This document shows, piece by piece, positions 9,248 to 17,580 of a stretch of 64,000 bases of DNA. The notes under the pieces are model-generated. The model worked only from the letters and a program-made list of their open reading frames with translations. It did not search any database and was not told the DNA's origin. Where the stretch lies: positions 1-64,000 of the forward strand of contig CANNCL010000002.1 in NCBI GenBank assembly GCA_947503155.1, given 5' to 3'. This DNA comes from an uncultured Erythrobacter sp. GTDB lineage: Bacteria; Pseudomonadota; Alphaproteobacteria; Sphingomonadales; Sphingomonadaceae. The position numbers were made by a program, and so were the translations under genes. Position 1 is the first letter of the stretch; every line of letters begins with the position of its first letter.

Positions 9248-9571
9248 GTGTCTTTCCTTTGAAGGCGCATCCAGCCCTCTTAATTGACAGCAGTTTCCGC
9301 AAAGAAACCGCCGCGCTGCAATGCTCTTCAGTGTTCGACCCGCACTGCTTTTTTCTAAGCTATCAGATGACCGAGAAGCGGGGCCGGTTCAAGTCGCATG
9401 AAGCAGACAAGAGGGTTTCGGCGCAAAATCCGCACGTCTAGTGGTGCTGTACAAGAAATGGGCCTTGTGTGTTCGCCGATTTTTGACGCTGGATGAAGGT
9501 CTCACATAGGGCGCAAATGGATATGCCAATCCTGAGAATGGCAAATTCGCTAACCGCTAACCAAAGGTGCC
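9248..9571. promoter_or_regulatory. Divergent intergenic region between ino1 and a glycosyltransferase, with a candidate promoter
   Basis: This 324-bp gap separates divergent genes and must hold promoters for both. A plausible plus-strand -35 TTGACG is at 9483-9488 with a weak -10 (ATAGGG) 17 bp downstream at 9506-9511. On the minus strand only the ino1 ribosome site (AAGGA) is convincing. No coding frame in the gap has supporting features, and no riboswitch or tRNA shape was recognised. Confidence 0.3.
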
Positions 9572-10702
9572 GTGATCCCGATTGTCTGTATTGATTGCCG
9601 CTATATCAGCGGCCGCCCGAGCGGCATTTCAGAGGTCGTCCAGGGCCTTGTCGATCACGCCCCAGAGCTCGCGCCAGATTTGCAATTTCGGTTGCTCAAA
9701 CATCCACGCAGAACCACACCGCTTAGCGCCGCTGATAATGTCACCGAATATGTGGTTCCGGTCGGAACAAACAGCCCGGCCACGATGTGGTTTTTGCCTG
9801 AGTTTGCTCCGCTGTCAGGGTGCGATATTTTCCACGCAACCGCCAATATTTTGCCCGCGCGCCTGAATATGCGGACCGTGACGACGGTTCACGATATCAT
9901 GTGGCTCACCCATCCCGATTGGTGCGACCCGTCTGCCTATGGCCATGTGAAACGCTGGTTCTACGGAAATGGCATTAGAAGAGCGCTCGAACGCTCAGAC
10001 CAAATTGCCGCGATTAGTGAGGCGACCCGCGACGAGATCACTGCCTTTTCTGCGTCCACCAAAGACCGGATTACCGTCACGCGCTCAGGAGTCTCAGATC
10101 GGTTCAAGCCTCTGGCGCGAGATGATGCTTTGCTCGCGGGATTTGGGATCGAGGCCGGTACAAAATACGCTTTGGTCGTCGGGCAATACGCCCCCTATAA
10201 AAATCACGAAGGTGCATTGAAAGCGTTCGCCAAAGCGTTCGAGGCTAGTGAGGACGGGACGCTCGTCTTTGTCCAAAGGCGGGGGGCAGGCAACGCGCGA
10301 CTTGTTAAGCTAGCGAGCGAGCTTGGCATCGGCGCGCGCGTTATATTTGCTGGGAGTGTCGATAGCGACAGTCTGTTGCAGCTTTATTCGAGCGCTGCAT
10401 TGCTGCTGCATCCATCATTGTGCGAAGGTTTCGGCAACCCCGTGGCAGAGGCGATGGCCTGCGGTTGCCCGGTAATCACGAGCAATATCAGCGCAATGCC
10501 AGAGGTTGCTGGAGGGGCGGCTAAACTTGTCGATCCCCGCGATGCGCAATCCATTGCGGCTGCGTTGCGTGAGGTTTGGAATGATCCGGCCCAGGCGCTT
10601 CTAATGCGAGACGCAGGGATCGCCCGAGCGGCCAAATTGCGCTGGACTGATTTCGCCCGCGCTAATGTGGCAATCTATAGGTCTTTATTGGCGGCGCAGT
10701 GA
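9572..10702 (+). CDS. Glycosyltransferase, GT4-type (group 1)
   Basis: A 376-residue GT-B glycosyltransferase. It begins IVCIDCRYISGRPSGISEVV and continues with FHATANILPAR and TTVHDIMWLTHPDW, then the donor domain with ALVVGQYAPYKNHEGALKAF and SLCEGFGNPVAEAMACGCPV (EX7E pair). The start is GTG at 9572 with an AAAGG site just upstream. It is divergent from ino1 and its 3' end overlaps the convergent CDP-alcohol phosphotransferase gene by 28 bp. Context suggests a role in the same surface polymer; substrate unknown. Confidence 0.87.
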   Translation: MIPIVCIDCRYISGRPSGISEVVQGLVDHAPELAPDLQFRLLKHPRRTTPLSAADNVTEYVVPVGTNSPATMWFLPEFAPLSGCDIFHATANILPARLNMRTVTTVHDIMWLTHPDWCDPSAYGHVKRWFYGNGIRRALERSDQIAAISEATRDEITAFSASTKDRITVTRSGVSDRFKPLARDDALLAGFGIEAGTKYALVVGQYAPYKNHEGALKAFAKAFEASEDGTLVFVQRRGAGNARLVKLASELGIGARVIFAGSVDSDSLLQLYSSAALLLHPSLCEGFGNPVAEAMACGCPVITSNISAMPEVAGGAAKLVDPRDAQSIAAALREVWNDPAQALLMRDAGIARAAKLRWTDFARANVAIYRSLLAAQ

Positions 10703-11601
10703 GCGAGGATTGCGCCGATCGCGCGGTGTGATCGCCGCATCGCGGACCAGAGAAATACCGACAAAACGCCCAATTCAAAAATGACAATCCCAATTGGCTG
10801 CCCCGCGATCATGGCAATCCCAATGACAAGTGTCCGGTAATTGGACGACAGCACAGCGATATGGGTCATCACGGGCATCATCTTAGCCTTGATGAAAGGG
10901 CCAAGAGCCATCCTTTTTGCCTGCGGTAATCCGGCCAGCATAGCGTCCACTTGCGCCCCCCCAGCAGACAGAACATTGCTCAGCCGCAGATAAAACCGGG
11001 CCACTACGCCCAACGATCCGCGAGTAGGTTTGCTTGGCCCCGCGGAATTACGCAGCCAAGGCGTATCATAGACCCAATATTGATATTGGCGGCGCTGCGT
11101 TTCGAAAAAGACAGTTTGTGCCGCCCGCGCAAATCCAGCCGCCGCCATCAACAGCCATCCAATAGGGCCGATCTGCCCGGCAAGCCCCGCGCCGAGCGCG
11201 AAGTAAAGAACGACATGGCCGAGATAATCGCAAACTCCGTCGATGATTTCGCCGAATTGACTGCTGCGCCCGGTCATCCGCGCTAGGTCACCATCGGCCC
11301 CGTCTAGAACATGCCAAGCGAGGTGGAACAACAGGCCGAGCATTGCTGCCCAAACCCCGCCCCAAAGCCCGAACCAGTCCTTTCCCCAAAACCTGCCAAC
11401 GGTAAAATACATCGCGGCTGCTGCAACGACCATTAGGCCGCCCGCGACTGAAACCGCGTTTGGCGTTACGCGAGTGAATTGCAGCCGCTGAGCCAAGCGC
11501 CGGGATAGCGGGTGATAAAGTGTGCGGTTGAGCCAATCCTCTAGCTCGGGCGGGCGGCCATGCGAGTGATCAGGCTTGCTCATAGGCGAATGGATCCGCA
11601 T
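10675..11601 (-). CDS. CDP-alcohol phosphotransferase family membrane protein
   Basis: A 308-residue integral membrane enzyme that transfers a phospho-alcohol from a CDP-alcohol to an acceptor. The complete catalytic signature is present: D100-xx-D103-G104-xx-A107-R108, then G117-xxx-D121-xxx-D125. Before it is the usual entry segment NRTLYHPLSRRL and TRVTPNAVSVAGG. Several hydrophobic helices surround the motif. Position next to ino1, the cytidylyltransferase and a second enzyme of the same fold suggests use of CDP-inositol, or CDP-diacylglycerol with inositol phosphate. A second in-frame ATG lies at 11583; the first at 11601 was kept. Confidence 0.85.
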   Translation of the reverse strand: MRIHSPMSKPDHSHGRPPELEDWLNRTLYHPLSRRLAQRLQFTRVTPNAVSVAGGLMVVAAAAMYFTVGRFWGKDWFGLWGGVWAAMLGLLFHLAWHVLDGADGDLARMTGRSSQFGEIIDGVCDYLGHVVLYFALGAGLAGQIGPIGWLLMAAAGFARAAQTVFFETQRRQYQYWVYDTPWLRNSAGPSKPTRGSLGVVARFYLRLSNVLSAGGAQVDAMLAGLPQAKRMALGPFIKAKMMPVMTHIAVLSSNYRTLVIGIAMIAGQPIGIVIFELGVLSVFLWSAMRRSHRAIGAILAHCAANKDL

Positions 11602-11691
11602 TGATGCGTCCGCGCATTGCTGTGATCTTTGGGTAAAAGGCAGACCATGAAGAGCGCAGCACCCAGAAATTCGGTTTCGGACTAGCGTAGT

Positions 11692-12750
11692 ATGACGAAC
11701 ACACCCCTCCTGTTCCAGAGCGAAACTACGGCGAGCATATTAATCGCGGGGATTCCGAGTGCCGTGCGGGCGTTTCATCGGCTGTGTCAGGCGGGCGTTG
11801 TCGGCGCTGAGGCTGAGCAAGACCTGATCGCGGCGGGCGGATGGCAATCGACCGCAGGCTTACTGCAAGAATTCAATCGCCAATATCCAGGCACCCGCAT
11901 TCGCTTTCTGGCGCTTGAGGACGGGGCGCTGGATCAAGCCGTCTTGGCGATAGATGGACTAGAAGCGGCGGTTGGCACGGACATGCCAGAGCCCGAGCCA
12001 ATCTGCGATGTCCTCGCTCGGCAGGGTATTAATGACGCGGCATCGGCGCGTCAGAAAATCGCCTCAGCAAGCCGATCGATCGTTGCGAGCACTGGCAAGC
12101 CCACAGATGGCCTTGTCTCGAAGTGGGTTAATCGCCCTGTTTCCCAATTCTTTTCATTCCATCTGCTCAAACTGCGATGGATCCGGCCAGTTCACGCAAC
12201 CATTGCAGCGGGATTGATCGGCGTGGTTATGGCGGTTTGCTTGTTTCTTGGCGGCCAAACGGGGCTATTGCTCGGGGCGATTTTGTTTCAATTCGCATCA
12301 ATCGTCGACGGCGTGGATGGAGAGATTGCGAGAGCCACGTACCGATCATCAAAACTGGGCGCGACTTTGGACACGGCAACCGATGCGTTGACCAATTTCG
12401 CATTCATCGCCGGGGGCAGCGTGAACATTTGGAATGGCGGCAATGCGCTCGCGGGGCAAGCGGGCTTGGCCGGACTGACATTGTTATTTGTGGGGCTCAG
12501 CATTCTTGGATTGCTGTCGCTGAGAGAAGGCGGGCCGTTGAGCTTTGATGCGCTGAAACATGACGCGCGCGAAACGTCCAGGCCGATCATGCTATTCCTC
12601 GCGAAAATCACTTCGCGCGATGTCTATGCATTGGTGTTGGCGATTCTAATCCTCGTTGGTCTTGCCGCCCCGGCCATGATGGTTTTTGCAGCGGCAATCG
12701 GGGTCTGGTTCATTGCAGCCATGATTATGCTGCTGCGCAAACCTCGCTAA
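11692..12750 (+). CDS. CDP-alcohol phosphotransferase of di-myo-inositol-phosphate-phosphate synthase type with an atypical N-terminal domain
   Basis: A 352-residue protein. The C-terminal part begins GKPTDGLVSKWVNRPVSQFF (residues 135-154), the entry segment seen in DIPP synthases, and holds the full catalytic motif D206-xx-D209-G210-xx-A213-R214, G223-xxx-D227-xxx-D231 within several membrane helices. Residues 1-130 are soluble and look like a small alpha/beta domain (ILIAGIPSAVRAFHRLC); they occupy the place of the cytidylyltransferase domain of fused IPCT/DIPPS enzymes but lack the GXGXRL and KPL signature, so this domain is probably degenerate or unrelated. The separate cytidylyltransferase at 7328-8101 could supply the missing activity. 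It is divergent from the other phosphotransferase, with a 90-bp shared promoter region. Confidence 0.82.
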   Translation: MTNTPLLFQSETTASILIAGIPSAVRAFHRLCQAGVVGAEAEQDLIAAGGWQSTAGLLQEFNRQYPGTRIRFLALEDGALDQAVLAIDGLEAAVGTDMPEPEPICDVLARQGINDAASARQKIASASRSIVASTGKPTDGLVSKWVNRPVSQFFSFHLLKLRWIRPVHATIAAGLIGVVMAVCLFLGGQTGLLLGAILFQFASIVDGVDGEIARATYRSSKLGATLDTATDALTNFAFIAGGSVNIWNGGNALAGQAGLAGLTLLFVGLSILGLLSLREGGPLSFDALKHDARETSRPIMLFLAKITSRDVYALVLAILILVGLAAPAMMVFAAAIGVWFIAAMIMLLRKPR

Positions 12751-12782
12751 GCCTAAGGCCAGCGCCGCAACCAACACAGGAT

Positions 12783-12834
12783 TTGACCTCCAGTTCTAGC
12801 GCAGATGCAATTCCGCTTTCCGTAAACGTAAACG
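12783..12834 (+). promoter_or_regulatory. Candidate promoter and CGTAAA direct repeats upstream of the acyl-CoA dehydrogenase pair
   Basis: A -35 TTGACC (12783-12788) is followed after 17 bp by TGCAAT (12806-12811). Just downstream, 12821-12834 reads CGTAAACGTAAACG, two direct CGTAAA units. TTTACG/CGTAAA half-sites are known for MerR-family LiuR-type regulators of acyl-CoA catabolism, which fits the genes downstream; the match is by eye and no regulator gene is in the window. Confidence 0.35.
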
Positions 12835-12880
12835 TGTGCCAGAAGGGTGGGGAAATGGTTTTGGTTTGGAGAGAAACCCG

Positions 12881-14077
12881 ATGAATCTTGAATTCTCACC
12901 CGAAGAAGTGGCCTTCCGCGAGGAAGTTCGCGCCTTTATTGAAGCGAATTACCCAAAGCACCTTGGTGATACGGGGCTGCGCGACGACATTCCGCCCGAA
13001 GACATGGTCGCCTGGCACAAGGTGCTTGGCGAGAAAGGCTGGTCTGTTCCAGCATGGCCCCAGCAATATGGCGGCACTGACTGGACCCCGACGCAGCGTT
13101 ATATTTGGGGCGAAGAAAATGCCCGCGTCAACGCACTGATGCCTTTGCCATTCGGTGTCTCGATGGTCGGCCCGGTCATTTATACATTTGGCAATGAAGA
13201 ACAAAAGGCACGGCACTTGCCCGGCATCCGCAGCGGCAATGTTTGGTGGTGTCAGGGTTATTCAGAACCGGGCGCCGGTTCGGACCTTGCGTCCTTGAAA
13301 ATGAGCGCAGTGCGCGATGGTGATCACTATGTGCTGAACGGCCAGAAGACTTGGACGACATTGGCGCAGCATGCGGATTGGGGCTTTTTCCTCTGCCGCA
13401 CCGATCCCGATGCGCGCAAACCGCAGGAAGGCATCAGCTTCATCCTGCTCGACATGAATACGCCCGGCGTTGAAGTGCGCCCGATCAAGCTGATTGATGG
13501 CGGGTATGAGGTCAATGAAACTTGGCTCACCGATGTACGAGTGCCGGTCGAAAACCTTGTCGGGGAAGAGAATAAGGGCTGGACCTACGCCAAATTCTTG
13601 CTCGCGCATGAGCGCAGCGGAATTGCCGGCGTTGCTCGGTCGAAGCGCGGCGTTGAAAAATTGCGCGAGATCGCCGGTTCAGAGGTGCTCGATGGCGAAC
13701 CGCTAATGAGCGATTTCGACTTTGCTCGTAAGGTGAGCCAATTGGAAATCGATCTCGCCGCGCTTGAAATCACTGAATTGCGCACGCTCGCGGGCGAGCA
13801 AGCGGGCAAAGGGCCGGGGCCAGAAAGCTCAATCCTCAAGATCAAGGGCACTGAAATTCAGCAGCGTCTAACGGAACTGACGCTTGAGGCTGTCGGGTCT
13901 TATGGCACGCCGCTTTATGGCAGTATTGCTGACACTGGATCGAACCAATATCCGGTCGGTCCAGAATATGCTCAGCATGCCGCATCGACCTATTTCAACA
14001 TGCGCAAAACTTCGATCTATGGCGGGTCGAACGAAATTCAGCGCAACATCATCACGAAAATGATCCTCGGCCTTTAA
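12881..14077 (+). CDS. Acyl-CoA dehydrogenase, large (alpha-like) partner
   Basis: A 398-residue FAD-dependent acyl-CoA dehydrogenase oxidising a CoA thioester to its 2,3-enoyl form. Landmarks are WWCQGYSEPGAGSDL (FAD/substrate loop), GQKTWTTLAQHADW and the C-terminal YGGSNEIQRNII. The Glu of MCAD in YEGT is replaced by Gly here, whereas FLLAHERSGIAG offers the LxxER-type Glu used by isovaleryl- and long-chain enzymes. The start is ATG 12881, with GGAGAG upstream, rather than an earlier in-frame codon. It is followed after 30 bp by a second, different acyl-CoA dehydrogenase, as in heteromeric enzymes such as the PimC/PimD or ChsE type. Substrate not determined. Confidence 0.9.
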   Translation: MNLEFSPEEVAFREEVRAFIEANYPKHLGDTGLRDDIPPEDMVAWHKVLGEKGWSVPAWPQQYGGTDWTPTQRYIWGEENARVNALMPLPFGVSMVGPVIYTFGNEEQKARHLPGIRSGNVWWCQGYSEPGAGSDLASLKMSAVRDGDHYVLNGQKTWTTLAQHADWGFFLCRTDPDARKPQEGISFILLDMNTPGVEVRPIKLIDGGYEVNETWLTDVRVPVENLVGEENKGWTYAKFLLAHERSGIAGVARSKRGVEKLREIAGSEVLDGEPLMSDFDFARKVSQLEIDLAALEITELRTLAGEQAGKGPGPESSILKIKGTEIQQRLTELTLEAVGSYGTPLYGSIADTGSNQYPVGPEYAQHAASTYFNMRKTSIYGGSNEIQRNIITKMILGL

Positions 14078-14107
14078 GGCTGCGCATAGGACATCTGGAG
14101 AGAATAC

Positions 14108-15238
14108 GTGGACTTCAATTTTACCGAAGAACAGCAGATGGTGCGCGACGGCCTAACCCGGCTGGTTCGCGAACAATATGATTGGGAAACGCGCCGCGGC
14201 GTGATCAGCAGCGAAGCCGGTTGGCGCCCCGAAATCTGGGCGCAAATGGCGGAGCTTGGCTTGCTCGGCATGCCATTTAGCGAGGCAGATGGCGGCTTTG
14301 GCGGCGGCGCGGTCGATGCGATGATCGTGATGGAAGAGTTTGGCAAAGGCTTGGTCGTCGAGCCTTTCGTTCCGACCGTGGTTTGCGCCGGGGGTTTCCT
14401 GAAACACGCCGGAACTGATGCGCAGAAAGAAGAGCATATTGGCGGCATCGTCGATGGCAGCCGTGTTTATGCGTTTGCCTATGCCGAACCGCGCGGGCGC
14501 TATGACTATGCCGACGTGCAAACCACCGCGAAGAAAGATGGCGGCGGCTATGTTTTGAACGGCCACAAAGCAGTCGTGATCGGCGCGCCTTGGGCAACAC
14601 ATCTGGTGGTCACAGCGCGCACAGGCGGGGAGCGCCGCGATAGCGAAGGCGTGTCAGTCTGTATCGTCGACAAAGCATCAGCCGGAGTTGTCACGCGGGA
14701 CTATCCAACCGTTGACGGTCGCCGTGCGTCCGAAGTCTATCTGGAGAACGTGTCCGTCCCGGCAGAAGCTTTGATTGGCGAAGAAGGCGCTGGCCTTCCT
14801 CTGATTGAACGCGTCACCGACGAAGCGATCGCTGCGCAATGCGCCGAGGCTTGCGGCGCGATGAAAGTCGCGCATGCAATGACCGTCGATTATTCGCGTC
14901 AGCGTAAGCAGTTCGGCGTAGCAATTGGGTCGTTCCAAGTGCTCCAACACCGCATGGTCGATATGTTCACCGAATATGAGCAGGCCGTTTCGATGACCTA
15001 TCTCGCAACGCTTAAGCTGGATGCTTCGGAGAAGGAGCGCAAACGTGCGGTGTCTTCAGCGAAGGTCCGCATTGGCCAAGCCGCGCACCATGTTGGTCAA
15101 GATGCGATCCAGATCCACGGCGGTATGGGTATGACCGATGAGCTAGCAATCGGCAGCTATTTCAAGCGCCTCACGATCTTCGATTCCGAATTCGGCAATG
15201 TTGATCACCACATGAAACGGCATATTGCGCTTTCATAA
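14108..15238 (+). CDS. Acyl-CoA dehydrogenase, small (beta-like) partner
   Basis: A 376-residue acyl-CoA dehydrogenase-fold protein beginning MDFNFTEEQQMVRDGLTRLV. It keeps FAYAEPRGRYDYADV and the C-terminal IQIHGGMGMTDELAIGSYFK, but the loop sequences differ from the neighbouring enzyme, and it fits the smaller partner of heteromeric acyl-CoA dehydrogenases. The start is GTG 14108 with GGAG upstream. Transcribed with the preceding gene and ending just before a strong hairpin. Whether it is catalytic or mainly completes the FAD site of its partner cannot be told here. Confidence 0.88.
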   Translation: MDFNFTEEQQMVRDGLTRLVREQYDWETRRGVISSEAGWRPEIWAQMAELGLLGMPFSEADGGFGGGAVDAMIVMEEFGKGLVVEPFVPTVVCAGGFLKHAGTDAQKEEHIGGIVDGSRVYAFAYAEPRGRYDYADVQTTAKKDGGGYVLNGHKAVVIGAPWATHLVVTARTGGERRDSEGVSVCIVDKASAGVVTRDYPTVDGRRASEVYLENVSVPAEALIGEEGAGLPLIERVTDEAIAAQCAEACGAMKVAHAMTVDYSRQRKQFGVAIGSFQVLQHRMVDMFTEYEQAVSMTYLATLKLDASEKERKRAVSSAKVRIGQAAHHVGQDAIQIHGGMGMTDELAIGSYFKRLTIFDSEFGNVDHHMKRHIALS

Positions 15239-15248
15239 GATAAACCGG

Positions 15249-15276
15249 TCCGGCGAGGCTTTCCTGCCTCGCCGGA
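15249..15276. terminator. Strong hairpin between convergent genes
   Basis: A perfect 11-bp GC-rich stem (15249-15259 with 15266-15276) and a 6-nt loop separates the acyl-CoA dehydrogenase operon from the convergent cyclase gene and touches the cyclase stop codon. There is no long T-tract, but its placement and strength suggest a bidirectional terminator. Confidence 0.7.
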
Positions 15277-17580
15277 TCACTTATCCTTCATGATCCAAAC
15301 CCCGTCCCATTCATCGCCGGGCGGATTGGCTTTCATCAAATTGCACCGGTCGATATAAGTCTGCGACAGCGTATCGTCGGGGTTCGCCTCTAGCGCTTTG
15401 GCAAAGAAACCCGCTGCGCGGTCCCAATCCTGACCCCGGTAAATTTTCACGCCCTCGTTAAAATTGCCGAGCACATCCATCAAGTTGGGGAAGGTAGCGT
15501 CGTCGTGATAATCGAGGCATTCGAGAATGCCAACGGGCTCGGTTTTTCCCTTCACCACCACCTTATCGACTTCGCGCAGGCGGTAGACGCCTTTCAGCTT
15601 TGCGGCGGTGTATTCCGACAATAAGATCCGCGCTGAATACTGCTTACACGCGCTTTCGATCCGAGCGGCTAGGTTCACGCCGTCGCCGATCATCGTGTAA
15701 TCCATACGCTTCTTGGACCCGATATTGCCAGCCACGATCCGGTCTGTGTTGAGGCCCAGCCCCATATCGACGGGCGGCTCGCCGCGGCTCGCGCGCTCCG
15801 CATTCCATTCGCGCAGAGCGGTGATCATGTTGATCCCGGCGCGCAGGCCGCGATCTTCATCATCGTCATGCGCCATCGGGATACCGAATGCCGCCATAAT
15901 CGCGTCGCCGATAAATTTATCGAGCATCCCGCCTTGGTCGGAAATGCAATCGACCATCAGTTCAAAATAATCGTTGAGCAAGGCCACAGTTCCCTGCGCG
16001 CCGAGTTTCTCTGTGATGGTGGTAAATCCGCGAATGTCGGAAAATAGGACGGTCGCGGTCGTGTCCTTTCCGCCCAAAATATCGTCTTGATTGCCGCCGC
16101 TCAGCATTTGCGCGGCGAGGCCCGGGTCCATGTAACGCGAAAGGGTCGATTTCGCGCGCTTAGCGTCGGAAATGTCTTCTATCATCGCCAATGTGCCTAA
16201 CGATGCGCCTTCCCCGGATTCCATTGGCAGAACGGTAACATTGGCCGACACTGTCTCCTCGCCAAAGACCAGCTCAACATCTGTCAGGCTCTCGCCTATG
16301 TCGGTCTCTGTGACGCGCTGTATCTTATCGATAAGCCACTGGTTCGCTTCGCCCAGAATATCGAGCGGGGACTTGCCAACCATTTCGGCTGGCTCGGTCC
16401 GCAATATCTTCCCGCCCGCTTGGTTGCAGGTACGGTTTGCGCCCTCTTCGTCAAAGGTGATGACACCGTTCGACATAGATTGAAGCATACTTTCATTGTA
16501 ATTCTTCATCGACTGGATGTCGCCAAACAGTTTCGCATTCTCCAGCCCGATGGCGATCTGTGCGGTGAAGGCCTTCAGACGGCTTTCATCCTCCGAAGTG
16601 AAGGGACCTCCGCTCTTGTTTAGTACCTGTGTCACGCCGATTACGTCGCCAGCTTTGTTGACGACCGGAACGCACAGAATGGAGCGGGTGAAGAAGCCCG
16701 ATTGCTTGTCGAAGCTGGGGTTGAAGCGCAGATCGGTGTAGGCATGCGGGATATTGATCGCCTGGCCCGATGTAAAAACCGAACCGGCAATGCCGAGGTG
16801 GTTGGGTAAGCGAATTTCCATCGCATCCAACCCTTCGCCGACATGGCTGAACAATTCGCTGGTCTTCTCATCATTGATGAACAAGGTTGAGCGTTCCGCG
16901 TCGAGCATTGCTGTCGCCTCGGTCATTACCCGGCGTAGCAGCGTAGAAAGCTCGAGTTCTGACGTCATTTCAGAGACGATATTCAGGAATTCAATCTCAC
17001 GCCTGCGCGTTTCCTCCATGCGCTCCACCAATTGCATGGATTGGAGTGTGATCGCGCATTGCGTTGTGACACCTTCGAGCACGGCGAGGTCTTGCTTTGT
17101 GAATTCGCCGTCCACTTTGTTCAGCACCTGCGCCACGCCGATAATCTCATTTTTGGCGTTTCGGACAGGCGTAGCGAGGATCGATTTGGTCGTGAAACCT
17201 GTTTCTGCATCGACCTGACGATTGAAACGGTCATCATTATAGGCGTCATGAATGATAACGCTTTCACCGCTGTGAAAAGTTGACCCTGCGATGCCGACAT
17301 CATCCAATATGCGAATTTCGCGGCGTTTCAGCCCTTGAGCGATCCGGCTAAACAACTCGCCCGATGCTGCGTCATGCAGGAACAGCGATCCGCGCTCGGC
17401 CCCGGTCTGATCAACCGCAACGCTGACTAAAGTATCTAATACCGCGTCGAGCGTGTCCATCGAAGCGACCTGCCGTGACACATCTAGCATCATCTGGAGC
17501 TGATCGACCCGCTCCGCCTGCGTCAATTCAGAAGCGCCAGACACCGAACCGGATGGGTTGCCACCGGATACTTCGTTCAT
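15277..17580 (-). CDS. Class III adenylate/guanylate cyclase with two GAF domains and a PAS domain
   Basis: A 767-residue soluble cyclase producing cAMP (or cGMP). Two GAF domains occupy about residues 40-190 and 205-360 (each with the repeated LGIAGSVF-like and SILCVPVVNKAGDVIGVTQV-like motifs), a PAS-like domain about 375-490 starts SMSNGVITFDEEGANRTCN, and a cyclase domain about 515-700 has ATVLFSDIRGFTTI and FIGDAIMAAFG, supplying the two metal-binding Asp, plus YTMIGDGVNLAARIE. A short TPR-like tail follows (NFNEGVKIYRGQDWDRAAGF). No membrane segment. It is translationally coupled to the upstream coiled-coil gene. The GAF ligands are unknown. Confidence 0.92.
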   Translation of the reverse strand: MNEVSGGNPSGSVSGASELTQAERVDQLQMMLDVSRQVASMDTLDAVLDTLVSVAVDQTGAERGSLFLHDAASGELFSRIAQGLKRREIRILDDVGIAGSTFHSGESVIIHDAYNDDRFNRQVDAETGFTTKSILATPVRNAKNEIIGVAQVLNKVDGEFTKQDLAVLEGVTTQCAITLQSMQLVERMEETRRREIEFLNIVSEMTSELELSTLLRRVMTEATAMLDAERSTLFINDEKTSELFSHVGEGLDAMEIRLPNHLGIAGSVFTSGQAINIPHAYTDLRFNPSFDKQSGFFTRSILCVPVVNKAGDVIGVTQVLNKSGGPFTSEDESRLKAFTAQIAIGLENAKLFGDIQSMKNYNESMLQSMSNGVITFDEEGANRTCNQAGGKILRTEPAEMVGKSPLDILGEANQWLIDKIQRVTETDIGESLTDVELVFGEETVSANVTVLPMESGEGASLGTLAMIEDISDAKRAKSTLSRYMDPGLAAQMLSGGNQDDILGGKDTTATVLFSDIRGFTTITEKLGAQGTVALLNDYFELMVDCISDQGGMLDKFIGDAIMAAFGIPMAHDDDEDRGLRAGINMITALREWNAERASRGEPPVDMGLGLNTDRIVAGNIGSKKRMDYTMIGDGVNLAARIESACKQYSARILLSEYTAAKLKGVYRLREVDKVVVKGKTEPVGILECLDYHDDATFPNLMDVLGNFNEGVKIYRGQDWDRAAGFFAKALEANPDDTLSQTYIDRCNLMKANPPGDEWDGVWIMKDK

